Of a DNA stretch of 64,000 bases, positions 49,025 to 61,420 are shown in pieces. This stretch comes from Vitis vinifera (lineage: Eukaryota; Streptophyta; Magnoliopsida; Vitales; Vitaceae), in NCBI RefSeq assembly GCF_030704535.1, contig NC_081812.1, positions 22,295,501-22,359,500 of the forward strand, given 5' to 3'. Position 1 is the stretch's first letter. Every line of letters begins with the position of its first letter. A program made the translations under genes and the position numbers. A model generated the notes under the pieces. The model was given only the letters and a program-made list of their open reading frames with translations. It searched no databases and had not been told where the DNA came from.

Positions 49025-50605
49025 CGATTGAGTGTAATAGTGTTTATTAATTATGATAAAATTACTTATTAAAGTATAAATGGTAGAATATAAGAGAAAT
49101 TTAATACTTTTAATAATAAATATGATATATTTCCATTATTTATTCATATGGCATGTTTGGATATGGTATCCAAACAACCAGCTTTGGCCGTACAATCCAA
49201 ATAGTGATATGTTTGGGTGAAAATTTCTAAATCATTAATTTGAAATTTTCTTAAACACCATTCTTATTCAAAGATAGAAGTGAATTAATAATATGTTTGA
49301 AAAAATAATTTAATATTTTAATTGAAAAAATAATTTAAAATTATTTGATTACTCCTGTTCCCTTTTTTTTGGCAACTTTGTTACTAAATATCTATAAAAC
49401 AAAATCTATAAATTTAGTAGTTTATAATAAATTTTAAATTAGAATTTTTCAACCATTGTCTAAATCAGTTTATAATATTTTAGTTAAAAATAAAATACTA
49501 AATTATAAATTGATAACTTAAATATAATTTAATTTAAAGTGTATTTAATAGTAATTTTATGAAGTGTCTTTAGTCTTTCTAATACTTTAAAAGGTATAAA
49601 TTTTAAAATATTAAAAAAATTAAAAACATTTCCTAAAATCACTACAAAACATGCTCTTAAAATCATTTAAACTACTCATGAAAGAAAAATAAAATATTAG
49701 GAAATTTTAATTTTTATATTTGATTTATAAAATCAAATATAATTAAAATTAATAAAAATTAAATTTTTTTTTCTAATTTTTTCTTGAAGCAAATATAAGA
49801 ATGAACACACTAAATATTAGAATATGATTTAACAATTTTTTTACTTGAAGTGTTTTTAGTATAAGTATTTTATTTGAAAGTATTTTTTTTTAAATATTTT
49901 TAGGAAAGTCACCTAAAAGTATTTCTCTAGAAAACACTACAATCGATTTTTCAAAATTTTAAAAATATTTCCTAATTTTTAAAAAATACTTTTTAGGCTA
50001 AAAATACTTCTTAAATTCACTGTCTAATGAATTCTTAAAATGAGTTTGTTAGCCCAAGGGTTCTCCTAATCAGATTTTGATGATAACAAATCATAGTTAA
50101 GTTACTATTTGGTTTGAATTATAAAAAATTTCAGGTGTTAATTTGAAAATTCATCAAATGACCTAATGAATGCAAGATCAAGACATTTGGAAGACTCTTT
50201 AATCATAGGAAACATATGTAAGATGAATGCATGGGTACACTTAGGTTTTACATATCATTTCATGCATATTTGAAAAACTCGGTTTATTCTTTAAAGTTAG
50301 AGTTTCATCAAAACCCGAGTTTTATCAAATGAACTTTCTTAGGTGTTTTTCTCATTTAAGATTAACCTTTATTTTCTCGAAGTTTAACAATGTTTTTATT
50401 CCAAGTGTTTGTAATTGAAGTTTTTTTTTTTGAAGTATTTTTAAAAGAATAACCTCTCAATAGTTTTTTTCGAAAACTATAAGTGGTTTTTTAATCATAC
50501 AAATGATTTTTTAGATTTTTAAAAATATTTTCTAACTTTTATCAAACATCTAATTCATTTTTTAAAACGCTTTTTAAACTAAAAACACTTAAAACGCTCT
50601 TAAGA

Positions 50606-50960
50606 TCTATTTGGTAACTGTTTTCAAAAATAATTTTGAAAAATCATTTTTAAGAATAGTTTTTGAAAACTATTTTATGATTTTTTTTTTAATTTTTTAA
50701 CCTATTTTTAATATTTTTAAATATGTTTTAAAAATAATTTTTTATATCTAAAGTTCTATTTTTAATCATTCTATATATTTGTATAATTATTTTTTTTAAA
50801 TAATATTTAAAAGAAAAACAAGTAAAAACAACATAAAACAATTGAAAAATGTTGTTTAAAAACAATACAAAAACAACTTTTGATTGTTAAACATATTTTG
50901 CTATTTTTTTTCTAGAAAATAGAAAACTATTTTCAAAAGCTATCAAACATACCCTTAATA
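50606..50960. mobile_element. MITE, same family as 339-732
   Basis: The left end ATCTATTTGGTAACTGTTTT mirrors the right end (complement of GGGTATGTTTGATAGCTTTT). The internal block CTAGAAAA...AAAATATGTTTAACAATC on the minus strand matches the internal block of the element in the first gene's intron. Confidence 0.5.
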
Positions 50961-51783
50961 AGTAGATTTTATCAAACACTAATTAAATTTTAACATGAAA
51001 CCGAAAATACATCAAAATTACCCTAATCAAGAGAAACAACCTGAGGGCAACAACATGATATTGTTGATATTTACAAGCATATGAAGGCACTTTTCCCCAA
51101 GTCCATATATGCAAATACAGGCTTCTCAGATTGGGTAAACGTGCTTCTATTCAAAGTTGTACGGTCAAGAGAAGAATTCTTGGTTTAAGAAAAATTGGAT
51201 TTTACATCCCTTCATTTGTAAGAAAGAATTCTATTTTATCATGCCCCATTGAATGAAAAAAGACTACGATCATGACGTATTTAATCAAAAGAAAATTCTA
51301 TTATTATTTACGTGTATAACAAAATCTGTATTTTTAAATAACAATATAAATATATGGAACTAAAAGAATGGGATAAGTCATGGGGAAATAAAATCCACGT
51401 CATCATATCTAAAATATATAGGGATTAGATTAAAAATGAACACGTTACACTACAGTGGAAAAAGGTTCCATTCAATGGCATAACGAAATCCTTGACCAAA
51501 TTACTAGTCTATTTTTTTGCAGCTCATTTGTTGGTTTTTATTCTGTTTCATTGTCATGGCCTAATTTGTAATGGCATCTGTTTGCTTTCTCTTTATGCCA
51601 TTTGATTTAAGTGTTGGATATCCGGTCCAGCTTTCCACAATTTTCCATACACGAAAGTCTCGCACATATCCCCTCTCTGGCTCTATCTGTACACATCTTT
51701 ATCAGTGGCGGTGGGTGAGTCCATTGTTCTTCCTTTTTTTTTTTTTTTTTACTTTCTTCTTTTCCTTGGCCAAACCCCCTTTT

Positions 51784-53296
51784 TCATCCTTGAAATGGGA
51801 AATAAGGATTCAAAAGTAATGCCTGATTGAATAATGATTGATTGAAGTAGCTTTGCGGGAGGTCTGACTGATTAGGGTTGGTGGTGAAAGTGCAAGAACT
51901 TGTAAGTTTCTTTGATGGGCAAGGCACATCCCCATCCATGCTCGAACGTTGGCGCTTCAGCTGGTTTTCCATGCTTGGAACCGACTTCCAGTAAGGAAGC
52001 TTTGGGAGGATGTCGTTGGATTGGCCCAGACTCCCATACTTGGCCGGTGGGGTGGGTTCGAAACCAGTGGGATCAGAGTATTGGATATCAGAGAAGAGAT
52101 GACCGAGTGTGGAAGAGTCCATGGCGTCCAGTATGTTGGAGAAGGAAGAAGGTTTCTGCGGCTGGATGGTGCTCTGGTTAGGGTGGCTTTTCAAGCTCTC
52201 TTCCATAAAAGAATCTTCTTGTTCTCGGTCGTCGTCTATGGCCGCTGCTGTTGCCGGAGGAACCGCATTGGATTTCTTGTAGATCCGGCAGAGAACCCAA
52301 TTATCCAACTAAAGGAAACAACACCCATCACGAACTAGATTAGTTGAAAACTACTTTAAAAAATTGTTTTTAAAAATTATGCTTTGAGAATTAATTATTT
52401 TCTAAAACTTCAAACTGACACTATTATTTTTACTATTAAGTTGACAAAATCTTTTCAAACATCTAAATTAAATATGTTTTAAACAATTTTAAAATTATAT
52501 ATTATTTATAATTATTATTAAAATATTTTAAAATTAAGTAGGTAGTTTATCTACCTTATAAACAACAAACAAAATTCCATCTCAAAAACCAATCAAAAGT
52601 GAGAGAAGTGTAAAACAAGGCATGAGCATGGCGGCGCAGTAACTTCACTATAAGCGCAGTATATCTCCAAAAACAAAAGTCTAAACGAATAGGATAGAGT
52701 GCTCACCCTCATGGATGCATCTCTGAGCTTGAGGGGGGGTTTGTTGATGGCGGGGTTGGGGGGCTGAGCTAGGCGATACTCATGCATGATCCAATTAGTC
52801 TTGATTCCCTTGGGAGGTCTTCCCTGGTAAAACACAAGCGCCTTCTTCACACCAATATGCCCATGCCCTCCTCCTCCGATACTCGACGCTGCTACAATGG
52901 TTTTATCCGTTCCGGTTGCTTTCCAGTAGCCTGACGCAGCAGCTCTGTTGGGTCTTAGTCCATTGGGGTACTTGCGATCTCTAGGACTGAAAAAATACCA
53001 CTCCTTCTCGCCAAAAACAGCTTTACCTGCAGACATAGATCGGAAAACCAACTTCAAATTTTAATACAAGTATTTTATTTTTAATTAATTGATAAGGATT
53101 ATATATGAATGAGGTAGGTATATAGAAGCAAACCAGGTAACTCCCATGGATCAAACTTGTAGATATCGACATCGGCGATGATGGAAACTGGGAAGGGCGT
53201 GGACGTCACCTTCTTGCTCAGGTAGTGAAGAATGAGCTCCTCATCTGTTGGGTGGAAACGAAAGCCTGGGGGGAGAGTGGATTGCGGGTTGTCCAT
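51784..53296 (-). CDS. NAC transcription factor, NAP type
   Basis: Exons 53296-53134, 53026-52707 and 52308-51784 on the minus strand give 335 residues. The NAC domain shows [105 protein letters not shown] and [28 protein letters not shown] together with [16 protein letters not shown] places it near ANAC029 (NAP), a senescence and ABA regulator. A Gly/His-rich insertion ([12 protein letters not shown]) widens the loop before VKKALVFY. The C-terminus carries a Ser-rich region and ends NPYFPFQG. Both introns are at conserved NAC positions. Confidence 0.92.
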
Positions 53297-55931
53297 GGCT
53301 GTCGCTGAAAAATTATGCCTATTGTGGATTATGTAAAGAGGGGAGGAGGGAGGAGGGAAGAGGGAGGAGGATTGAAATTTTTGGATGAAAGGGCGTAACG
53401 CCGCTTTATGGTTGCAGGAATTTGTCGTGTTGTGGATCCGAGGTGAGAATGAAGAGGAAGCAATCGGTTGTTTTGGAGGCCCACGTATGACTCTATTGCA
53501 TTATGCCATGCCAGCTGGAGGAGGGAAGGCGGCTGATAATCTCTTCTCCTCTCTTCTCGTCTCGTCTCGTCTCTCATCTATAGGATGAGGTTAACCTTAT
53601 GACATCATCACGCCACGTGCCCCAGTGGCTTTGGCCGAATCGGGATACGACTGCCAACCCTAACTCCTAACGCGCTTGTCCATAGGAATATTCAAACAGC
53701 CTCTCCAGCCAACAAAATGGATCGAATCCAATTGAACAATCCCAACCAATCATTCTTTCAAGGTTTTTCATTAATTTCATTTTATTTTTAAAAAAATATG
53801 AAATTGGATTACATCAATTCAATCCCCAGTTTTTCATCTATAAAAATATAGATATAATTTCCGAATAAAAAATTATATATTCACTAATTTATCTTATTTA
53901 AAATTTCAAACCATATCCATATAAACCGTTTTTATGATTAGACTATTTAATATGATTAATATATGATATATTATTATATGAATGAATTACATATTACTAT
54001 GTAACTTATATAGGTTATTTAAACCAAAATCATCTAAGGGTGTCACTCCGTTCCAAACACCAAGGTGCAACTCTACCCCACGAGCTACATCATCAAGGGG
54101 CAAAGCCTCACTCTTATAAAAAAGAAATTAAATGAATCCAGAGCCTCGCTTTTACAGAAAGGTAATTCAATGAGTTCATAATTACTAACTTATGTAACGA
54201 GTATCATCTTCCTATTATAATAGTATTTTATGATTCATCGTTTTGAAATGGGATAAAAGTTTTTCTTTATTTTAACTCAAATCAATAAATAAAAATTATT
54301 TTTTAAAAATAAATATAAATTAAAATAAATTAAATGGACTTAAATTAATTACTATTATCATCAAATCAAATAAAATTAGACCCATCAATTCGATTGGCAA
54401 CAAATAAAACTAATTAAATTGATTCAATTTGACTCCAATGGTGATCATTGAACCAACAAAACCACATGTGGCTCTTTTCCCCAACTTTTCCAAATCACAT
54501 TTTGCGTAAATACAAATGACGCATGCACATGCATCAACCTCATACCTCGCATGAATGGCCATTTTGTTGGGTGTTATCTCTGCTCTTCTTTCAATCAAAA
54601 TAAGATATTGTCATAATCCATTATCCGTTTACAATCTAACAGTACTTTTTCATTTTCTAATTAAATTAATTAATAATATTTAACTAATCCTTTGAATTTA
54701 TAAATTAAGATATTGGGGTTTATAGCCGTAATTCATAAATAATACAATAATCATAGGTCACGTGTGATACAAATAAAGTGGTTGAGAGATTGTCAAAAGG
54801 TTGGGTAATCATTTCCGCCATGTTTGGTAGCTTGTGCAGCTAAAATTTCAAATCCCCACGTGTCATTTCCAATGCAGAAAATATTATCCGCGTGATAAAC
54901 CACCGATAACTCTCTTGTCAGCTTTGAAATATTCAGAGCTCTGTTCTAGGATCCCAAGAACATTGAAAACTTTGGGAAAACCCCAAGAAGGGAAAGCACG
55001 ACAGGGCGAATATGAATATGCATGCGAGCAGGCGGTTCTAGTTAAAAGGATAGAGACCATACTTGCATAACAGACTAGTCAAACCCATGATGAACAAGAA
55101 AATGTGTGAGCTCAAAATCGAATCCAACTGCTAAGTCTTGACTGCGACATTCTGTAGTTTTCCACGTGGAGTTCACCTAATCCAGCACCTACTGGTTATC
55201 TATAGTCAAACACTTATGCACTAGTTTTACATTTGCCTAATGAGTTAGGCCGAACTCGGTATTATCCAAAGAGGTACCCCAATTTTCCATCTTTTCTGGG
55301 GCCACATCCCATTTTTAAAAATCCATGCTACCAATTCCATGCAATCGCTATGAGTCATTTAGATCGTTCAGTTTTAGGATATAAACATGTACAAAGCAAT
55401 GAAATCCGACATAAAATAGAAAGGAATAATACGTTGGGCATAAAGCAATGGAACCTGGGAGGATAGGGATATGCATATATGACAATCCATGCTTGATGAT
55501 ACATTTTCAATATGGAATCATGTCACGTATAATGCGAAATCACAGTGGCTGAGGCAGATTTATAATTTAATCAACGGTTCTATCACATACTCTCAACCAT
55601 GATCCATAAGATCGAGTCCACCAATAAAAAGCTTGAATAAAACGAAGGTAAAAAAAAAAAAAGAGCTTTGCATAGTTTGGGCCAAATCAAACCCTGAAGG
55701 AAGAAAATGCGGGATTCCAAGCAATCAAGCCAAATTTGTTCTCAAAGGCCCAAATTCAAGATGCGACTTAAATCTACATCACAATGATTCACTAGAGATT
55801 TGTTCTACTTCCATCTTCTTCCACGTTTATTCACTAGACAGATGATAGTTTCAGCCCACAACCAGAAAATAGAATAAAATCCTATTAAGTTAACTTACCT
55901 ACTAACATAGAATTTCAGTTCATGCCCCTTC
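53297..55931. other. NAC promoter and spacer before SIP1
   Basis: The NAC leader region on the minus strand has GA/CT-rich tracts (53340-53370 and 53545-53575, the latter GTCTCGTCTCGTCTC). Further right is AT-rich spacer with a tRNA-like SINE fragment near 54034-54104. No gene seen up to the SIP1 3' end. Confidence 0.45.
54034..54104 (-). mobile_element. tRNA-derived SINE-like fragment
   Basis: On the minus strand, GATGATGTAGCTCGTGGGGT followed by AGAGTTGCACC resembles a tRNA 5' half with an A box; GTTTGGAACGGAGTGACACC takes the place of the B box, as in some plant SINEs. No cloverleaf can be closed, so it is not a tRNA gene. Confidence 0.4.
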
Positions 55932-58900
55932 TCAGGCTTTCTTCTGCTTTGTTGGTGCTGGAAATAGGAATCGGAAGACCCATGCAGCCAATATTGCCCC
56001 TATGAAGGGGCAGATCCAGTAAACGTACAACTGGTCCCATGTGTTATGCCAATTGTTTATATATGCCCATCCAAATGCCTGCAGAGACAAAATAAATATA
56101 AATATAATTAGGCTTTTAAATAATGGAAAAGGGAGCAAGGAAATGCTGACCATCATTTCAAATCGTAATGCCCCAACAATAAAGATTTCATAAACACAAA
56201 ACAGAAGAAACAAATCCAGCAATTAATGCTATTAGCCAGCAATACCAACCTAACCCAAATTTCCCAAGGGTGGGACTTCCATAGCAAATTTCCCAGTGCT
56301 GACATAAACAGAGAATCCAAGAATGTATTATAATGTGCTGTGTGTGGAAATGAGGGCACCAACCCCTATCCAATTGCGGCTCTTGTTTTGCCAAAGGGAT
56401 ACCAGTGAATTCCTTTCTAAAGGAATTAGCATGGATAAGCAATCAGATTTTGCTCCATATACACAGAGAATCCAAGAGTGTATTACAATGTGCTGTGTGT
56501 GGAAATGAGGGCACCAACCCCTATCTTATTGCAGCTCTTGTTTTGCCAAAGGGATACCAGTGAATTCCTTTCTAAAGGAATTAGCATGGATAAGCAATCA
56601 GATTTTGCTCCACATAGCTGCATTTGACTCATTACCATGCTTAAAAATCCTGTTACCAAACTCCCCCCCAACTCATGCACACAACTTTTTATGCTCCTCC
56701 AACGTAGTCTCCAAAGCAAAAATAGGTGAACTGCCAAAAAGGCCTACCCTATACTCCTCAACCTTGGAAGTTTGATGCCAAGTAGACCAATCAGGCCTTG
56801 ATACAACCCAACAGTCTCAGCTTCCTAGAAGAGGAAGACAAACAAAAGGCACTAGTAGGACAGTGGAGGAATATGTTATTAATAAATGCAGCAGCCAACT
56901 TAAACATGAAACATGTGTACTGGGCAGTTATGGGTGTGGACATGGTGGTAGAACTATATAAAATGGAAGCAACAAAAGAGGTGATGCAGTGATTATGATG
57001 GAATGTATTGTTTATGTCGGGTGGAGGTTGTGCTGGGGGCCAATTTTATTATTGGTAGAGATCACATTAGCTCAGTAAGGTACTGATTGTTGCAGTAGCA
57101 TTACATGCAAGTTGGACAGAATGTCAGTGGTAGTGTTATAGTATTGGCAGAGTTGATGATGAAGTAAAAAATGAGTCGGTGACAATAACAGCCAGGTAGT
57201 GGTAATGAGGGTGGAGGCAGTGAAATGAAGTTAAGAGTTACATTGGTTTGACCAATATTCTGATCTTCCGACGAACTACAATAGCACCTCTCCCTATTTA
57301 TCAGACAAGGAATTAGGGGCAGAGTTAACTGCCTTCAAGTTCATAGTGGAAAAATCATACACTATTTTCACATCTCTTAATAGATCATATCATAGTAACA
57401 ATTGAAAATCTAATTCCATTTCCATAATACCCAACCTCCTTCCCATCTGTTAAAGGTTAATAGTAATAATTGTAACAAGGATTAGTTTAGGTTTTCATGG
57501 TACTTTAAGAACTATAAATATAATTTGTATTATCAGCACAAAACCCAACTCTTTTCTCCTTCTCATGCTATGGTACTGCAACAGTAATGCTGAAGTACCA
57601 CACTGCAGTACTTCCAACAATACCGCCACAGTACCACTAGAATACCTGTGCTTGAAAGCTGCCAATCCAAGTGCTAAGTCACTCTTTGTGCATGTGTGAT
57701 GTAAGTACTACGTGTGAGACCTATTGTCAAATGTATCGGTGGCCATGTCATGTTATGCAAGTATAGTGCAAATTTGGTTTAGTGTTGAAGTTACCTCACA
57801 TCCTTTTGCTTCAAAGTTAAGTGTGATGGCTCCAATTTTCTCCTTTCAATAGTTAAAAAAATAAATAAATTATGGCATTTAGTGATGATCAAATGTAGAG
57901 ATAGTGTTGGTATTCAGATTGTTTCAGTAAAACTCTTTCTTTTTTTTATTTATAGATTAAACCACTTTCATTAAAAAAATAAAAAGCGCCACTAGGACGC
58001 ACCAAAGTACACGTGACGTATGCACAAATAGCACCTAATGGCACAAAAAACAAGAAAGAGCCCTAGCAACAACACCCTCACTTAACAAGAACCCAACAAC
58101 TCAACAAAATCAAGTAAAGATGTAGAATCTGTCCCTATGTACTTCTTTACCCAAGTAAACAAATTTCTAAGAAAGAATATCTCCAAAAAATGAGTTGAAT
58201 GCTCCTCATTATCAAATGACCGAAGATTCATTTCCTTCCAAACCGTATTGTTTCAATGAAACTAAAGCGACCTGATTATTTATTTTGGGTTACAGCCATG
58301 AAGGTGTATTTAAGGTAAAGGGTAAAAAACATAATTGTTTGAAAATCCTCTTTTCCTTGAATCTAAGAGTTTTGACAAGTGGTGGCAAAATGGAGAATGT
58401 AGATAGGCATTGGTGGGAGAGTTTTGGGTTGGTCTAGTCTAGAGAGTTTGTTCGTATTATATTGTATTTTCTTGTTTTCGTGTTCTTATAGTTTAGTTTT
58501 CTTTGGTGGGAGGATTCCTCATCCTTCCCTTGTACTTCTTTTTTCTATTAATATATTCCTTTGTCGTTTCCTATATAAAAAAAAAAGATAGGCATTGGAA
58601 TTGGAGGATTCCAATAGATGTCATATTATTCAAGTCTTTTTGAATACAGTTGAATGTAGGTAAGCTACTGCATAGTTTTAAAAGGCACGCTTAAGGCTCA
58701 AGGCACAAGGCACAACCACTCCCTAGTTAGAACACCTCGCTTGACAAGACATGCGCCTTATTGAAGAGGTGCCCTTGTCTATTTAACTCTTCCTTTTTAA
58801 ATACTTTTATTCCTGAAATTTCTAATTGTATATTGGAAGTTATATAATATCATTACTTTTTTATTGAATGTTTCTTTTAAATGTTTGAAGCCTTAAATTT

Positions 58901-61420
58901 TTAACTAATTGGATTAGATTTTGAATCATATTTTATAAGATTGATATGCATCCTAGATCGCATTCCACTTCATCCAGATGTGCCTCATGTTGCATCTTGT
59001 GCCTTGTGCCTTGCACCTTAAAACTACAAGCTATTGAATCAAGTTTTGATAGTGAAGATAGGCATTAGGGGAATACAATAGATGTGATATTATTCAAGTA
59101 TTTTTTTAAGATAGTTGAATTTATGCAAGCTATTGAAGCATAAGTGTCTCAAAGTAGCAAGAGAGTTGAACACAACGAGTTTGCTAGTGTAAGTCGCCTA
59201 TAGTTTTGGCTTGTGTGACTAGTAATAGAGGGTCTTAGAGACATAACCATTGGATTTAGCAACTTTTGGACTTGGGTAGGATGTTAGGTTGCTTCTTATG
59301 GAATCCCAAATCGATTAATTGAGAAGCCACTAGGTTGGCTAAGGGGAGGACTATTCTCTAGTTAATTTGGTTGATGATCATGCTCCCTTGATTTTTGGAT
59401 TTCTTTCTTAGGGTGTAAAACTAAAAGCTTTCTACTACGAGGGTCTTTTTGCTTTACACTTTTATATGCATAACATTTTCTTTTGTTTATTTTCTAATTT
59501 TTTAAAGGAATTTCATCCTTCATTTTATACAAATCCTCATAAATGATTGACAGGAAGAATGGGAGATGTAAAATCTAAAGAATGTGTAGAAGATGACCAT
59601 GTTTGATGATGATGATTTGACATGGGGATCATGTTGCTAGATGCTACACCAGTAGGCTAATTTGATACTAGACCTAGATTAAGTTCAAAAATGATAGATT
59701 AAGATCAAATCTAACAATGGAAAATGATGATATTGGTTAATTTGTGGATTTGGTTGATGAGTGATCATCATTAGCAATTTCTATATCTTTTTGCAAATGC
59801 TTTGTTCAAGTGGTTGGTTAGAATTGGGATCAAGGATCATACTTAGGTGATATACGAATACTTTCTACAAATACTAGGCTCTAAGAATTAATATGTTATA
59901 TTCCATGCAGGCAGATGTGGTATGCCATTACAAAATGCACAAATCCATACCCAACAAAAATATATCTTTTCATCAATCATCAATGTAGTTAAATAATCAA
60001 TGTTAACCTATCAAAAATAAAAAATAAAAAATAATCAATGTTACATGATTTTGAAAAATTAAAGTGAAATGCCAAGGAAATGAGACAATTCCTAACTTCA
60101 TATTAGTTAAACTTTAATGCACATATATTCTTGCATAGCAATTTATACTTTGTAGTTAAAACTACCGGAAGAATATAAATTTTGTGGCACCATAGCAGCA
60201 TTGTACATACTTCAGCAAGTAGATCAGATTCAAGTGAATGCATGATATCAAGAAGGAAAGGCAAAGCAAGCAGTTGATGGTGGGAACATGATGCAAAATA
60301 GTGATGGTATACTCACATTGGCGGGATTCATGGAAGGCCCAGTGTAAGCAGAGCCTGAGACGACCAGAGTTACAGTCGCCATGGCAAGCAACCATGTCTT
60401 CAATACTGGACTCTTTGGACCTTTGAGGACAACCAAAAGCACGAGAAAGCTAATTGTAAAGGTCAAAATCCCCTCAGCAATGGCTCCAGTATGCAAGTCC
60501 ACTTTCAAAGAAGGCCCCCCAAGCATGTGTTTGTACTGTGTTGGCATCACCTCCATGATTGCCAGGGCACCACCCACAGCACCAGCTGCCTGTCAATGAG
60601 AGATTAACATTCTCGGTAGATAATCATTGTGTATAATCTGGAAAAATAATGTGCACATGCCCATAGATGGGGTGGCTTGGTATTGAGATTGCAAGACCAT
60701 TATCCTACTTCATTGAAAATTTTACAATTGATAGACAATTATACAATCTACATTTTCCTAAATGCCGAATGGAGCGAATCTTATTTTGGTTTTGATAAAA
60801 AAAAAAAAAGAAGAAGAAGAAAAAGGAAAAAAAATTCTGGATGTACTATGTAGCATTAGCCATATCATGAATATTAGAAAAGGGGCATATATTCTATTGG
60901 ATGGGGCCAAAAAAAGAGGTTGGAAGACAAACAAAAGGGGGCGAGAAAGCATGTGAGAAATCCTCCAAAAAGTGGATGGAAAAGGAAGGCGATGCTTGAA
61001 GAAACAGTATGCAGAATCCGCGTGAATCGAATCACGGAATGTGTGTGTGGGTATGGATGGGTGGGTGTGCGAGTGCCCACTGCAGCGGAATCTTCGAATA
61101 ATTAGAAGAGGAAGTATTCAAACCTGAGCAGGAAAACGGAAAGCCATGGAGATGAGGCTGTCGGGTGTGACACCGGCGGCATAGAGCGCAGCAGTTGCAG
61201 TGGGATTGAAGCTGGCCCCACCCAAGACATCCCCTATCGCGCTGAACACGAACACAAGAACAAAGATAAGGACAGTGGTGATGAAAATCGCAGCCAACGG
61301 CAGCGCCTGAACCCCCAAGGCCGACGATATGAGAGAGGTGAATATCCCCACCGTCGAAACGCAGAACACCCACATGAAAGTCAACACCCCATCACCAATC
61401 GCCGCCTTTATTACACCCAT
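55932..61420 (-). CDS. small basic intrinsic protein, SIP1-type aquaporin
   Basis: Exons 61420-61124, 60589-60317 and 56078-55932 on the minus strand, all phase 0, give 238 residues, the normal SIP size. Six hydrophobic segments are visible. The first pore loop reads GGASFNPTATAALYAAG with NPT (residues 72-74) in place of NPA; the second reads GPSMNPANAFGWAY with a regular NPA (187-189). NPT in the first loop, a short N-terminus (MGVIKAAIGDG) and a Lys-rich C-terminus (PAPTKQKKA) are SIP1 hallmarks. SIP1 proteins sit in the endoplasmic reticulum and pass water. Intron 2 is 4238 bp, far longer than intron 1 (534 bp), and contains several insertions and duplications listed separately. Confidence 0.95.
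56304..56616. repeat. 155-bp tandem duplication in SIP1 intron 2
   Basis: Two adjacent copies (junction near 56458) with a period of 155 and only a handful of differences; each contains CAGAGAATCCAAGA at its start and GATTTTGCTCCA at its end. The high identity implies a recent event. Confidence 0.92.
57936..58246 (-). mobile_element. 5'-truncated LINE fragment, reverse orientation
   Basis: Begins with a T-rich run (the complement of a poly(A) tail) then ATTTATAGATTAAACCACTT. It is flanked by near-identical 16-base repeats, ATTGTTTCAGTAAAAC at about 57918 and ATTGTTTCAATGAAAC at 58247, a target duplication with two changes. Confidence 0.6.
58414..58585 (+). mobile_element. 5'-truncated LINE 3' end with 13-bp target duplication
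   Basis: The 172-bp insert ends ...TTTGTCGTTTCCTATATAAA and an A run, the tail style of L1-type plant LINEs. The direct repeat AGATAGGCATTGG at 58401-58413 and 58586-58598 is perfect, so the insertion is young. Confidence 0.85.
58587..59139. repeat. diverged direct duplication flanking a MITE
   Basis: 58587-58672 and about 59054-59139 are direct copies (AGGCATTGG...ATTATTCAAGT...AGTTGAAT...AGCTA), about 467 bases apart. Between them lies the AAGGCAC-type MITE. Confidence 0.65.
58673..59023. mobile_element. MITE with TAGTTTTAA(A)AGGCAC ends
   Basis: The left end TAGTTTTAAAAGGCACGCTT and the reverse complement of the right end (TAGTTTTAAGGTGCAAGGCA) match. Subterminal GGCACAAGGCAC occurs on both sides. 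Non-coding. Confidence 0.6.

Larger units (their letters stand above)
48368..51783. other. intergenic DNA between lectin and NAP-type NAC
   Basis: Promoter of the lectin at left, then AT-rich DNA with a tandem duplication (48916-49024) and a MITE (50606-50960), then the 3' UTR of the NAC gene. No coding frame supported. Confidence 0.5.

Noticed and set aside
56188-56775. ORFs in SIP1 intron 2
   Set aside because: They arise in both copies of the 155-bp duplication and lie in an intron with clear flanking splice sites.
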